Shown: piece after piece, positions 47,704 to 55,962 of the stretch
Layout: each line of letters begins with the position of its first letter
Position numbering within the stretch: the stretch's first letter is position 1
Assembly (NCBI GenBank): GCA_031553415.1
Contig: JAVBLO010000006.1
Span: 1 to 64,000 of the forward strand
Source of the DNA: JAIRVZ01 sp031553415
GTDB taxonomy: Bacteria; Bacteroidota; Bacteroidia; Bacteroidales; Azobacteroidaceae
DNA length: 64,000 nt
Reading direction: 5' to 3'
The notes under the pieces: model-generated
Database searches by the model: none
The model's input: only the letters and a program-made list of their open reading frames with translations
What the model was told of the DNA's origin: nothing
Program-made: the position numbers and the translations under genes

Positions 47704-47826
47704 AAGAGGTTAGAAGTTGGAAGTGAGAATAAATAAAGGATATCTATAAAAAATTAGAAGTTGGAAATTATCAGCGAATTTACAGAATGTAATATTCTCA
47801 CTTCTAACTTCCAACTTCCAACTTCT
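47704..47826. repeat. Intergenic inverted repeat after tonB
   Basis: The arm 47704-47731 and the segment 47793-47826 are near-perfect reverse complements over about 27 nt. Both are built of TTAGAAGTTGGAA-type phrases; a third copy lies at 47754-47767. The tonB gene ends 12 nt away, so it may form the 3' hairpin of the exbB-tonB mRNA. It resembles the phrase-type repeat at 31364-31438 in design but not in sequence. Confidence 0.65.
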
Positions 47827-47837
47827 TTTATTGAATC

Positions 47838-48668
47838 TTATTGTGCTAATCTAAAGCGAACAGGTAATGTATAGTACACCAACACCGGATTACCATTTTG
47901 TTTTCCGGGCACCCATTTGGGCATTGATTTTACCACACGGATTGCTTCTTTATCACAACTTGGGTCTAATGAACGCATTACAGTAACATCTGTAACCTCA
48001 CCATTTTTACCAACTACAAAACGAAGAACAACTGTTCCCTGAATACCTTGTTCCTGTGCAATCACGGGATATTTGATATTCTTAGACAGATAAGCCATCA
48101 TTTCTTTATCTCCTCCAGGATATTGAGGCATTTGCTCTACGTGAGTAAATACTTCTTCCTTCGGAGCAGCAACAATAACTTTATTATCCGGAAGGTCGGC
48201 AATATTAACACCGGTACCATCATCTGTTCCTTTAACATCAGCAACAGAGATTGAAACTTTTGTATCAGTCAATTCCTGTTGTGTTTTCATTTCCGAATCA
48301 TCTTTAACTTCCTCATCCTTTTTAATTACAGGAGGAGTAAATTTAATGGATGATTGAAGAATTGGAGGAGGCGGTGCCTCTGGTTGCCTGATAATCTGTT
48401 CCTCTTTCACTTGATCTTCTATGGGAGTCAAGTCTGTCATAACTACAGGACCTATTTCATCTTGTGCTGCTCTATCCGGCATTACCGTTTCTATCAGTTT
48501 GGGAAGAGAAAAAGCAACCACTGCAAATACAGCCACAATAATCATAGCGTTGATGTGACGTTTTGTAGAAGTTTTACGGAGATAATATGCTCCGTATTTT
48601 TTATTCTTACCCTCAAAGACCAAGTCGCGCCACTCCTGTGAATTCAAATCTATATTTCTACTTGCCAT
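47838..48668 (-). CDS. tonB: TonB energy transducer
   Basis: The 276-residue protein has a cytoplasmic N-terminus, one transmembrane helix (about 36-56, IIVAVFAVVAFSLPKLIE), a Pro/Glu/Lys-rich linker (about 60-180, including RQPEAPPPPI) and a C-terminal TonB domain (about 195-276, GIQGTVVLRFVVGKNGEVTDV; VPGKQNGNPV). It should pass the proton-motive energy of ExbB/ExbD to TonB-dependent outer-membrane receptors. It follows the second exbD by 25 nt. Confidence 0.92.
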   Translation of the reverse strand: MASRNIDLNSQEWRDLVFEGKNKKYGAYYLRKTSTKRHINAMIIVAVFAVVAFSLPKLIETVMPDRAAQDEIGPVVMTDLTPIEDQVKEEQIIRQPEAPPPPILQSSIKFTPPVIKKDEEVKDDSEMKTQQELTDTKVSISVADVKGTDDGTGVNIADLPDNKVIVAAPKEEVFTHVEQMPQYPGGDKEMMAYLSKNIKYPVIAQEQGIQGTVVLRFVVGKNGEVTDVTVMRSLDPSCDKEAIRVVKSMPKWVPGKQNGNPVLVYYTLPVRFRLAQ

Positions 48669-48693
48669 AATTCAATATGTTTAAGTGGTACGA

Positions 48694-49356
48694 TTATTTA
48701 GCTGCGGTAGCTTCGTCAGGGATAAGCCCCAGATACTTATTAACCAGATATTCATCCCCATCCTGTATATCAATAATTGCATATTTACCGACATTGCAAA
48801 TCTGCATTTCGTCCAAAACGTCAATCAGGTTTTTATAAGTAGCTTCAGGCATAGCCTTGATCATCACAACCGGAGCCTCTTTGTCTCCTTTAATATCAAG
48901 AGATTGTTTTTTGAAATCTTCCTCAGTAATCTGATCCGCCGCTTTCTTTGCTTTCAGCGCCTGCATTTGGGCATTCACCTGAGCATTTCTATTTAAAAGC
49001 ATTGCTCTGAGTCCGTTTTCGCTATAATTGCTCTCTACCAAAAAGTTAGGATCTTTATATGCATTCTCATCCAATAAACCAAAATAATAGAATACACGAT
49101 CCTCTCCACCCATAACTATAGTAATAGCTTTTGATGCTTTTACTTCTGTTTCTTCTCCTGTTTTTACCTTATCTTTCGAAGGCATGTTTATCTCCATTGT
49201 CTGCGGTTTGCTCAATGAAGTACAAAACATAAAGAATGTAATCAAAAGCATGTTCATATCCACCATAGGTGTAAAGTCGACACGCAAATTGATTTTTTTC
49301 TGTTTTACTTTCTTACCTTTATCGTGTCCGCCACCACCGGTATTTACTTCTGCCAT
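48694..49356 (-). CDS. exbD: ExbD/TolR-family biopolymer transport protein (second)
   Basis: The 220-residue protein has an N-terminal basic segment, one transmembrane helix (about 28-50; the conserved Asp is in VDFTPMVDMNML) and a periplasmic domain with an insert (about 60-160), longer than E. coli ExbD. It pairs with the other exbD, an arrangement usual in Bacteroidetes. Gaps of 25-33 nt to both neighbours suggest one operon. Confidence 0.9.
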   Translation of the reverse strand: MAEVNTGGGGHDKGKKVKQKKINLRVDFTPMVDMNMLLITFFMFCTSLSKPQTMEINMPSKDKVKTGEETEVKASKAITIVMGGEDRVFYYFGLLDENAYKDPNFLVESNYSENGLRAMLLNRNAQVNAQMQALKAKKAADQITEEDFKKQSLDIKGDKEAPVVMIKAMPEATYKNLIDVLDEMQICNVGKYAIIDIQDGDEYLVNKYLGLIPDEATAAK

Positions 49357-49388
49357 AATATTTCTTTTTTGTCAAATTAAATACTCAA

Positions 49389-50018
49389 TTAATGTTGGCT
49401 CTCTTTGGTAGTTTCCGCTCCGGCTCCTGCTTTCAGGCTGGTGATCAGGTTATACCTGTTTTCACGTAAATCCTGAAGAGAACCCATTACGTCTTTAATA
49501 ACCGGATAAGGAGTTTGCGCATCCGCTTTAATAGCGATCAAGAGGTCTTTATTCACTTCCCTGGCATATTTCACCCAATGTTTGAATTGATTGTCTATTG
49601 AATCAGTAGGAATACCATATTTCTTCAGGACTTCATCCTGTTGTTCCCCTGTCAATGAAAGAAATTTTTTCATTCCATCAATAGGCACACCGAAAGATGG
49701 AATCAAACTAAATTTATACAATTCTTCATCGGTGAAAGTTATATTGTAATCTTCACCTACTCTCTTTAATACTTGCATCTTATCTTCTTGTTTATCAAGA
49801 CTCATAAAGACTTTCCCTGTTGGTTCAATCAAAATAGAAAGTACGTTTATTTCAGGAATCTTTATCTCAGAAACTGATGCCGGAGTGGTTACCTGCACAG
49901 GTTCTTTTTTGATAAAAGTCGAAGTAAGCATAAAGAAGGTAAGCAAAAGAACCGTCACGTCACTCATCGCCGTCATGTCGATGAATGTACTCTTCCGTTT
50001 TACTTTTACTTTTGGCAT
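49389..50018 (-). CDS. exbD: ExbD/TolR-family biopolymer transport protein (first)
   Basis: The 209-residue protein has the KRKSTFIDMTAMSDVTVLLL start with a transmembrane helix (about 18-40) that carries the conserved membrane Asp, then a periplasmic domain (about 45-209) with an IAIKADAQTPYPVIKDVM-type end. It begins 21 nt after exbB ends. Together with ExbB it should form the proton-driven motor of the Ton complex. Confidence 0.9.
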   Translation of the reverse strand: MPKVKVKRKSTFIDMTAMSDVTVLLLTFFMLTSTFIKKEPVQVTTPASVSEIKIPEINVLSILIEPTGKVFMSLDKQEDKMQVLKRVGEDYNITFTDEELYKFSLIPSFGVPIDGMKKFLSLTGEQQDEVLKKYGIPTDSIDNQFKHWVKYAREVNKDLLIAIKADAQTPYPVIKDVMGSLQDLRENRYNLITSLKAGAGAETTKESQH

Positions 50019-50039
50019 AAAATTAAACCCTTCTTTAAA

Positions 50040-50855
50040 TTATTCGTGTTTAGCAGCGTAAGTTTGTACGATTGAGAATCCCATTTCGTCGATAGCATAA
50101 GTCATGTTATCGATTTTTCCGGTGAAGAAGCTATAAGAAATAATAGCACAAGCACCAGTTGCGATACCCAATGCAGTATTTACAAGCGCTTCAGAGATAC
50201 CGGTTGCCAATGCAACAGAGTCAGGAGCACCTGCATTTGCCAAAGCGGCGAATGAACGAATCATCCCCAATACTGTTCCGAAAAGACCGAAAAGTGTACC
50301 AAGTGTAGAAATTGTAGCAACTACAGGAAGGTTTTGTTCCATTGTAGGCAACTCAAGAGCTGTTGCTTCTTCAATATCTTTTTGGATAGCTAATAATTTT
50401 TGCTCTTTGCTTAATTTTTCCGTGGTTGTTTCCATATCTTCGTATTTTTTCAAACCTGCAGAAATAACAGCAGCTACAGAACCTTTTTGTCTTGAACAAA
50501 GATCGTCAGCAGCTTTCAAATCACCTTTTTCCAATTGTTTTTTAACATCATAAACGAAGTTAATCAAATTACCTTTTCCTCTTGCTTTAGCAATAGCGAA
50601 TGCACGTTCAACACTTAAAGCCAAAACTGTTAAAAGAAGTGTGATAACGATAACAACAACAGGACCTCCTTTATATACTGTTCCTAAATAGTTACCGGGT
50701 AGCGGGTGATTAGAAGGATCATTATTAATAAAATTCGATGGATTACCCAAGATGAACATAAAAATACATAGTGCTAATACAAAGCAACATGCAATAATAA
50801 TACCAGCTGAAACTCCACGAGATTTTTTTCCTTCTCTTTTCTTTTTTGTTTCCAT
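50040..50855 (-). CDS. exbB: MotA/TolQ/ExbB proton channel protein
   Basis: The 271-residue protein has a basic N-terminus, a transmembrane helix (about 15-37), a second (about 65-85) and the conserved ExbB core (about 160-255: TISTLGTLFGLFGTVLGMI and EALVNTALGIATGACAI). It is the proton-conducting subunit of the TonB complex and the first gene of the operon. A -7 box lies about 75 nt upstream. Confidence 0.92.
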   Translation of the reverse strand: METKKKREGKKSRGVSAGIIIACCFVLALCIFMFILGNPSNFINNDPSNHPLPGNYLGTVYKGGPVVVIVITLLLTVLALSVERAFAIAKARGKGNLINFVYDVKKQLEKGDLKAADDLCSRQKGSVAAVISAGLKKYEDMETTTEKLSKEQKLLAIQKDIEEATALELPTMEQNLPVVATISTLGTLFGLFGTVLGMIRSFAALANAGAPDSVALATGISEALVNTALGIATGACAIISYSFFTGKIDNMTYAIDEMGFSIVQTYAAKHE

Positions 50856-50927
50856 AAAAAAATTTGTGTTTGTTTAAAAATTAAATTTATAAAGTTAATT
50901 GATTTTTATATTTTCCTGCAATTATAA

Positions 50928-50935
50928 CAAAATTA
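50928..50935 (-). promoter_or_regulatory. Candidate -7 box for the exbB-tonB-TPR operon
   Basis: On the minus strand the octamer reads TAATTTTG. A TTTTG lies just upstream but at too short a spacing to be a -33 box. The remainder of the 50856-51305 gap is very AT-rich and I see no gene or structured element in it. Confidence 0.4.
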
Positions 50936-51305
50936 GCGACAAAAGTAATCATGTTTACGATAAATTATCATTAATCGATAGTTAAAAAAGAATTTTCAGA
51001 TATGATTTCACGGATTTTATAATCAACATTACATATTGAATAATGTTGTGTTTTCCATAATTTTTTCCAAAGATATTGCATTATTCATTATTCCACAATA
51101 CATTTTTCAAATTATTTTTTCTTCTACGGGAATAATTAAATAACCAATGAATTAAAAATCAAAAAATTAAGACAATTCATTATTGTGGTATCTAAATCTG
51201 ACATCTTCGCTATATTAGTTTTAAATAAACGTAAACATATTACCTATTATTTTCCTTGCTAATGTTATTTTATCAGAATATTGCCTTAAAAACTTTTAAT
51301 TTACT

Positions 51306-54257
51306 TCAATCAGGGAACGATTTGATAGTTGCTAAATCTTCTATATGCTTCATCAGCTTGTTATAAATCAAATCCAGGGATAAAAGTTCCCGGTTCCCGG
51401 TAATAAACAACTGTTTTCTTGCCCTGGTGAGCATAACATTCAGTTTCCTGTCGATAATATATCCGGATTCTTCTATGATATTGGGGAGCATCTTCAATTG
51501 CCCGGTTGTATTCACACAAAAAGAATAAATAATAATATCTTTCTGGCTTCCCTGAAAACGTTCTATCGTATCAACCGTTATTTCCGATAATTCCCTTATA
51601 CCTGTCTCGACTAACATTTTCCGGATCAAAGCAATCTGGTTACGATATGATGTAATAATTCCAATATGGGAAGAACAAAAATTTTCTCCATTATTCATTG
51701 ATCTATCATACAAATCTTTGACAATTGACGTTACAATTCCAGCTTCCTGATGATTGATTTTATCTATTTTATCTCTCTTTGTGCTTTGGGAAGGAATAAA
51801 TACCAAACGTTTTTGAGCATATTCCTCTTCCAATTGGTGAGGAAGTCCTATGCAATCTAATTTTCCCTCATAAAAATGGTGGGAAGAAAAAGATGCAATA
51901 ACGGGATGCATGCGGCCCTGCTTAGTCAATTGATCATAAGCATATACACAATTATCTTTTTTATATTTCCGGTATAATCTTTCAAATAAAGAATTACTTA
52001 AATCTGTTATTCCGGCTTCATTCAACAATTCATTTGTAACGCAAGAATCTTCCTTCGATTGTAATATCACTGCTGGCAGTTGCTTGTGATCGCCTATCAA
52101 AACAAAGCGGGAGACCGCATTTTTTCCTGATTTATCTTTGGCACACAGAATTCCCAGCAAATGAGGTTCTAAAAGTTGTGTGGCTTCATCTATAATGGCC
52201 ATATCAAAGCGTTTCAGGGAAAACAAATCCGGCCGGGAAGATATTGAAGCTACTGTTCCGACAAAAACATTGCATCCAGAGATTACTTCAATCACATCAG
52301 AACGGCGTTTACAGCAGTCCAGACTTTTATCCAATAGCTTCTCTCTGTATTCGGGGGCACAATTCAATTCACTCCCAATCCTGATAAAGTTGAAATTTTT
52401 ATCAATATCATAAAGGGCCTTGCATATTTCATCGACAGCACGATTTGTATAAGCCAATAACAAAACGTTTCCGGTTTTATTTTCAATACACGATTCAACT
52501 ATTTTTTTCAAGGCCAATGATGTTTTGCCTGTTCCCGGAGGACCAACCAGCAAAAAGCAATCTTTGGCAGCCACCGCTTTACACACAGCACGAGCAACAT
52601 CATCTGTTTCATGCTCTACGGTTTTCAATTTTGAATCATCAAACTCAGGATTTCTTTGTCCCAAAAGCAATGCTTTCCTTTCAGGATTGGCTTGGACAAA
52701 ATAATACAAAGCGCTGAACATTCCCGAAAAAACAGTATCCATATAATCATGTTCCACTGCATACAATGAATTTTCAGGCAAAACGCTCAGATTACGTTGC
52801 CGTGCACGGATACGGATTTGTATCCGTTCGTTATTCAGCAATTCTATAGCACCTTTAAATACCTGCTTGTTATTTACAGAATCACATTCATTATTCCTTT
52901 CATATAAAACAACAGCATCACCTGCCCTGAAATTAGGCAGATAAAAATTTTCATATTCAGGAATGCTTAGCACAACAGAATGTTCATTGGAAGAAGCTTT
53001 ATTTTCAATTATTTTCAAATCGAAAAATATTTCTCCAGCTTCTATTTTTGCATCTGTAGACGCCTGCCAAAGGTTACTGGCGCGTTTTGCTCCTTCAAAT
53101 TCTTTTTCTCCTAATTTCGAAAGCCACAATTCTTTAACAACAAATGTGTATACCCGCAAAAAATAAGTTAGTTCCAAAGGATTCAGGAACATTATCATCG
53201 ACCTGAATTTATCTATTTGTGGACACAAATAATTTTCATAGAATTTCCCGGATAAATTGGCTGTATTGAGTATTTTCGGTTTTATATGATTCAATATTGA
53301 TTGGGTATAAGTCGTATTATTTTCTTTTTGTATGGAATATTCCAATGCAACGATGGCATTCCTCAATGATAAAGCCTTTTGTAATTGTTCTTTGGAGTGT
53401 CCTTCTTTCGACAATACCGGATACTTGGAATAAAGCAGGTATGAGCTAACGTTTTCATCATTCAAATCCAGGTTAAAATTCAAGACAGCAAGATACAAAA
53501 TCATTTGCACATAATGATTGACAGCCGAATGCATAAATTGTTTTGTCCGGAAATCTTCAACTCCTTTTCCCGATTTTAATTCCACAAAAGCAGAAAAATC
53601 CTGCAACATCATATCCAATCGTCCCTGTAAACCTAATGCGCTACAAATGAAAGAAGGTTCCAGAATTATTTTGTTAACATCGATATTTTCTTTAGGGAAA
53701 ATATTTTCCACGGCATATTTTATCTGGTTGAACTGTTGACGGCAGGAATCAAAAAAAGCTTTTTCGGTATCAGGACTGTTCAAATCTTCACAAGTCGTGA
53801 ATTCAAGGGGTGATGTTTTGAATAGCTTTTTCAGTACATTTTTATATTCGACGGGATTTACAGGATTTACAGGATTTTGATTTACCAATTCATCTACAAA
53901 AAAGTTGGCTGTATTTCCTAACAACAAATGCCGGGTGTTTTCGGGTGAACGCAAGCGTGATAATGTGTAGTTCAATGGATGATTGCCGAACGGACGGAAA
54001 CATTCAGCCAACATACTGATATCCATCAAATAATCAGGTTCAAACACAATGAATTCCACTTCGTACAAACCGGATTCTAATTGTCGGTAATATATCAAGT
54101 TTAGAGTATTTTCATGAGATAAATATTTTGACAGGGCATTTATCTCTTCTTTCTGTTTATCGTTGCACAAAACAATAATTTCTTCATGTTGTAAAGTTTC
54201 GGTAATCAACTTTCCTTCTTTGAAAGCTTTGAATTGTACTTTTAACTGTTTGGTCAT
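51306..54257 (-). CDS. Dna2-like nuclease-helicase (PD-(D/E)XK plus superfamily 1 helicase)
   Basis: The 983-residue protein has a Cas4/Dna2-type nuclease region (about 200-300: LQGRLDMML, then FVELKSGKG, then HYVQMILYLAVL). The C-terminal half is an SF1 helicase with Walker A GPPGTGKTS (about 571), motif II IIDEATQ (about 687), QGSQKD (about 915) and the motif VI-like MLTRARKQLFITG (about 950). Dna2/UPF1-type proteins cleave and unwind DNA 5' flaps or RNA. No cas genes are nearby and it is monocistronic by spacing, so a repair role is likeliest; defence is possible. Confidence 0.85.
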   Translation of the reverse strand: MTKQLKVQFKAFKEGKLITETLQHEEIIVLCNDKQKEEINALSKYLSHENTLNLIYYRQLESGLYEVEFIVFEPDYLMDISMLAECFRPFGNHPLNYTLSRLRSPENTRHLLLGNTANFFVDELVNQNPVNPVNPVEYKNVLKKLFKTSPLEFTTCEDLNSPDTEKAFFDSCRQQFNQIKYAVENIFPKENIDVNKIILEPSFICSALGLQGRLDMMLQDFSAFVELKSGKGVEDFRTKQFMHSAVNHYVQMILYLAVLNFNLDLNDENVSSYLLYSKYPVLSKEGHSKEQLQKALSLRNAIVALEYSIQKENNTTYTQSILNHIKPKILNTANLSGKFYENYLCPQIDKFRSMIMFLNPLELTYFLRVYTFVVKELWLSKLGEKEFEGAKRASNLWQASTDAKIEAGEIFFDLKIIENKASSNEHSVVLSIPEYENFYLPNFRAGDAVVLYERNNECDSVNNKQVFKGAIELLNNERIQIRIRARQRNLSVLPENSLYAVEHDYMDTVFSGMFSALYYFVQANPERKALLLGQRNPEFDDSKLKTVEHETDDVARAVCKAVAAKDCFLLVGPPGTGKTSLALKKIVESCIENKTGNVLLLAYTNRAVDEICKALYDIDKNFNFIRIGSELNCAPEYREKLLDKSLDCCKRRSDVIEVISGCNVFVGTVASISSRPDLFSLKRFDMAIIDEATQLLEPHLLGILCAKDKSGKNAVSRFVLIGDHKQLPAVILQSKEDSCVTNELLNEAGITDLSNSLFERLYRKYKKDNCVYAYDQLTKQGRMHPVIASFSSHHFYEGKLDCIGLPHQLEEEYAQKRLVFIPSQSTKRDKIDKINHQEAGIVTSIVKDLYDRSMNNGENFCSSHIGIITSYRNQIALIRKMLVETGIRELSEITVDTIERFQGSQKDIIIYSFCVNTTGQLKMLPNIIEESGYIIDRKLNVMLTRARKQLFITGNRELLSLDLIYNKLMKHIEDLATIKSFPD

Positions 54258-54276
54258 AATTATATTTTTAGTTTTC

Positions 54277-54320
54277 CCACGGGTTTCACCCGCGGTTATT
54301 CATATTTGCCCGCTTCGCGG
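54277..54320. repeat. REP-like double hairpin in the nuclease-helicase leader
   Basis: The hairpins CCACGGGT/ACCCGCGG (54277-54295, TTC loop, one mismatch) and CCGC/GCGG (54310-54320, TTC loop) are joined by an AT-rich TTATTCATATTTG linker. This GC-rich double hairpin is like the small hairpins at 17200-17318, and I recall the same form in intergenic DNA of many Bacteroidetes (unverified). It lies between two minus-strand genes. Confidence 0.6.
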
Positions 54321-54325
54321 ACGAC

Positions 54326-54949
54326 TCACTCAAAATCCTGATGTTCTTTCCCCTCTAAATCTTCCGGATGAAGTTCCGGTTCAACATATTGTTTTTCGGG
54401 AAATTCGTCTTTTATAATTTCCGAACTAAAATTAATCCTGTATCCTGCATTTTCAGAAGTGACGATTTCTGTATGTTCAGAGTCATCTTCTTTTTCCGGA
54501 TCGCAATATAATATGATTTTCTTGCCAAGAATATCTTTGTTTTCTTCCCATGACAATTCGTTTTCAATGGTAGCCCATCCATGAACTATCGCATTCCATT
54601 CAATTTCAGACGGGTAATTAAGATAATTAACCAGATAACATACAATTTCCAGGGCATCATCAAAAGGAAAGGTAATCGCAAAACGGCTATCTGATAATGG
54701 AGTTAACCGCGGTAAAACGGCATACTCATCTTCATTATACATTTTACAAAACTTTTTCAATACACTTTTTATTTGTTCCCGGTTTACATTTTCCACCAGA
54801 ATAATCTTATCATTCGGTATTTCTTTTTCCGGTTTGACCGGTTCTTTGTTTTCTTCTTCTTTAGGCGCATCTTTTACTTTAGACATAACTCTGTATGCAA
54901 AAAACATCAATATAAGAAGACCTGCAACATAAAATAATTGTAGTTTCAT
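54326..54949 (-). CDS. Single-pass membrane protein of unknown function
   Basis: The 207-residue protein has one N-terminal transmembrane helix (about 3-20, LFYVAGLLILMFFAYRVM), an acidic/proline charged linker (about 25-45) and a soluble domain (about 50-190) with the VENVNREQIKSVLKKFCKMYNED start. I do not recognise a named family. Its start overlaps the GSCFA gene stop by 4 nt (ATGA), so the two are probably translated together. A REP-like double hairpin follows its stop. Confidence 0.7.
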   Translation of the reverse strand: MKLQLFYVAGLLILMFFAYRVMSKVKDAPKEEENKEPVKPEKEIPNDKIILVENVNREQIKSVLKKFCKMYNEDEYAVLPRLTPLSDSRFAITFPFDDALEIVCYLVNYLNYPSEIEWNAIVHGWATIENELSWEENKDILGKKIILYCDPEKEDDSEHTEIVTSENAGYRINFSSEIIKDEFPEKQYVEPELHPEDLEGKEHQDFE

Positions 54950-55902
54950 GGAATGACGAAATCTTTATTCTTGTTCAAAAAATCACTTAATTTAGCTTGT
55001 GTTTGTGCTAAAAACACTTTGTATTGTTCAGAATCAGGATTAAAAGGTTTGTGTTCTAATGACTGCTTGATTTTTATCCATTCACTGATTAAATTCTTTG
55101 TTTTCTTTTCAAAAAAAACACCTGAAAATCTTTCCCAAATATATTCAACGGTTAAACCTGAAGGATGCAACATATCACCGGCATAAAAACGGTAATCACG
55201 CAATTCATCCATCACAATTTCATACGACGGGAAATAATAGCAATCGGAAAACTGTTTAATCAACTCATCTATGGCTAATAACAAAACAGACTTACTCAAC
55301 TGGTTTTCATGCGCTCCGTCTTTCCAATGCCGGATAGGACTTACAGTAAACAATATTTTCAATTCCGGATTAAATTGCTTTAAAAAATTTACAAGGCTTT
55401 TCCATTCCTCAACAATCTCGCTGACAGCCAAACGTCTCCTGTCGAATGTTTTTTCCGGCAACTTATGGCAATTGGAAACAACCGATCCGATCGATTTCAG
55501 GCTATAAATAAATGCTGTTCCAAAAGTTACAACTAAAACTGAAGCCTTTTTCAGGTAAGTATGGGCAGACTCAACCTCCTTATTGATTGTATCCACACAT
55601 TTTTCCGGGTTAGAGCCGGAAAATTTCCCATGATGATCAAAGCTGTGCCATAATCCATTATATTCAATTAATTCGGATGTGGAATACTTTTTGCACAGAA
55701 TTATCGTTTGAATACTTTTGGAAACCGATGCGGGATTGTACACTATTCCAAAAGGATTTACACAAATATTAAATCCGGCTGACAACATCTTCTCCGCTAT
55801 ATTTTCGGCAAAGCAAGAACCTGTCATCAGGATTTTATCCCGGTGACTGATTTTAAAATCATAAGGAGGAATTTCTATTTCAGTCTTAAACAACATTTTC
55901 AT
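54946..55902 (-). CDS. GSCFA-domain protein (SGNH-like hydrolase)
   Basis: I take the ATG at 55902 (MKMLFKTEIEIPP); the frame reaching 55959 would add 19 residues not seen in the family. The product of about 318 residues has the GSCFAEN motif with its Ser/Cys near residue 28, the ILFTVSPIRHWKDGA block (about 180) and the FPSYEIVMDELRDYRFYAGDMLHPS end motif. GSCFA proteins are SGNH/GDSL-like; the substrate is unknown. The gene is divergent from dxs with about 60 nt between. Confidence 0.88.
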   Translation of the reverse strand: MKMLFKTEIEIPPYDFKISHRDKILMTGSCFAENIAEKMLSAGFNICVNPFGIVYNPASVSKSIQTIILCKKYSTSELIEYNGLWHSFDHHGKFSGSNPEKCVDTINKEVESAHTYLKKASVLVVTFGTAFIYSLKSIGSVVSNCHKLPEKTFDRRRLAVSEIVEEWKSLVNFLKQFNPELKILFTVSPIRHWKDGAHENQLSKSVLLLAIDELIKQFSDCYYFPSYEIVMDELRDYRFYAGDMLHPSGLTVEYIWERFSGVFFEKKTKNLISEWIKIKQSLEHKPFNPDSEQYKVFLAQTQAKLSDFLNKNKDFVIP

Positions 55903-55935
55903 TCGCAAAAATACATTTATATCCGGTTTAATGTG

Positions 55936-55943
55936 TAGTTTTG
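55936..55943 (+). promoter_or_regulatory. Candidate -7 box for the dxs-trkA-trkH operon
   Basis: TAGTTTTG matches TAnnTTTG and lies 19 nt before the dxs ATG. No TTTG -33 element is clear. It sits in the short divergent gap with the GSCFA gene. Confidence 0.5.
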
Positions 55944-55962
55944 CAAAACTATTTTTCATACT

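Noticed and set aside
50856..51305. Possible small gene or RNA in the AT-rich gap before exbB
   Set aside because: No open frame with protein-like content and no strong hairpin; only a -7 box is supportable.
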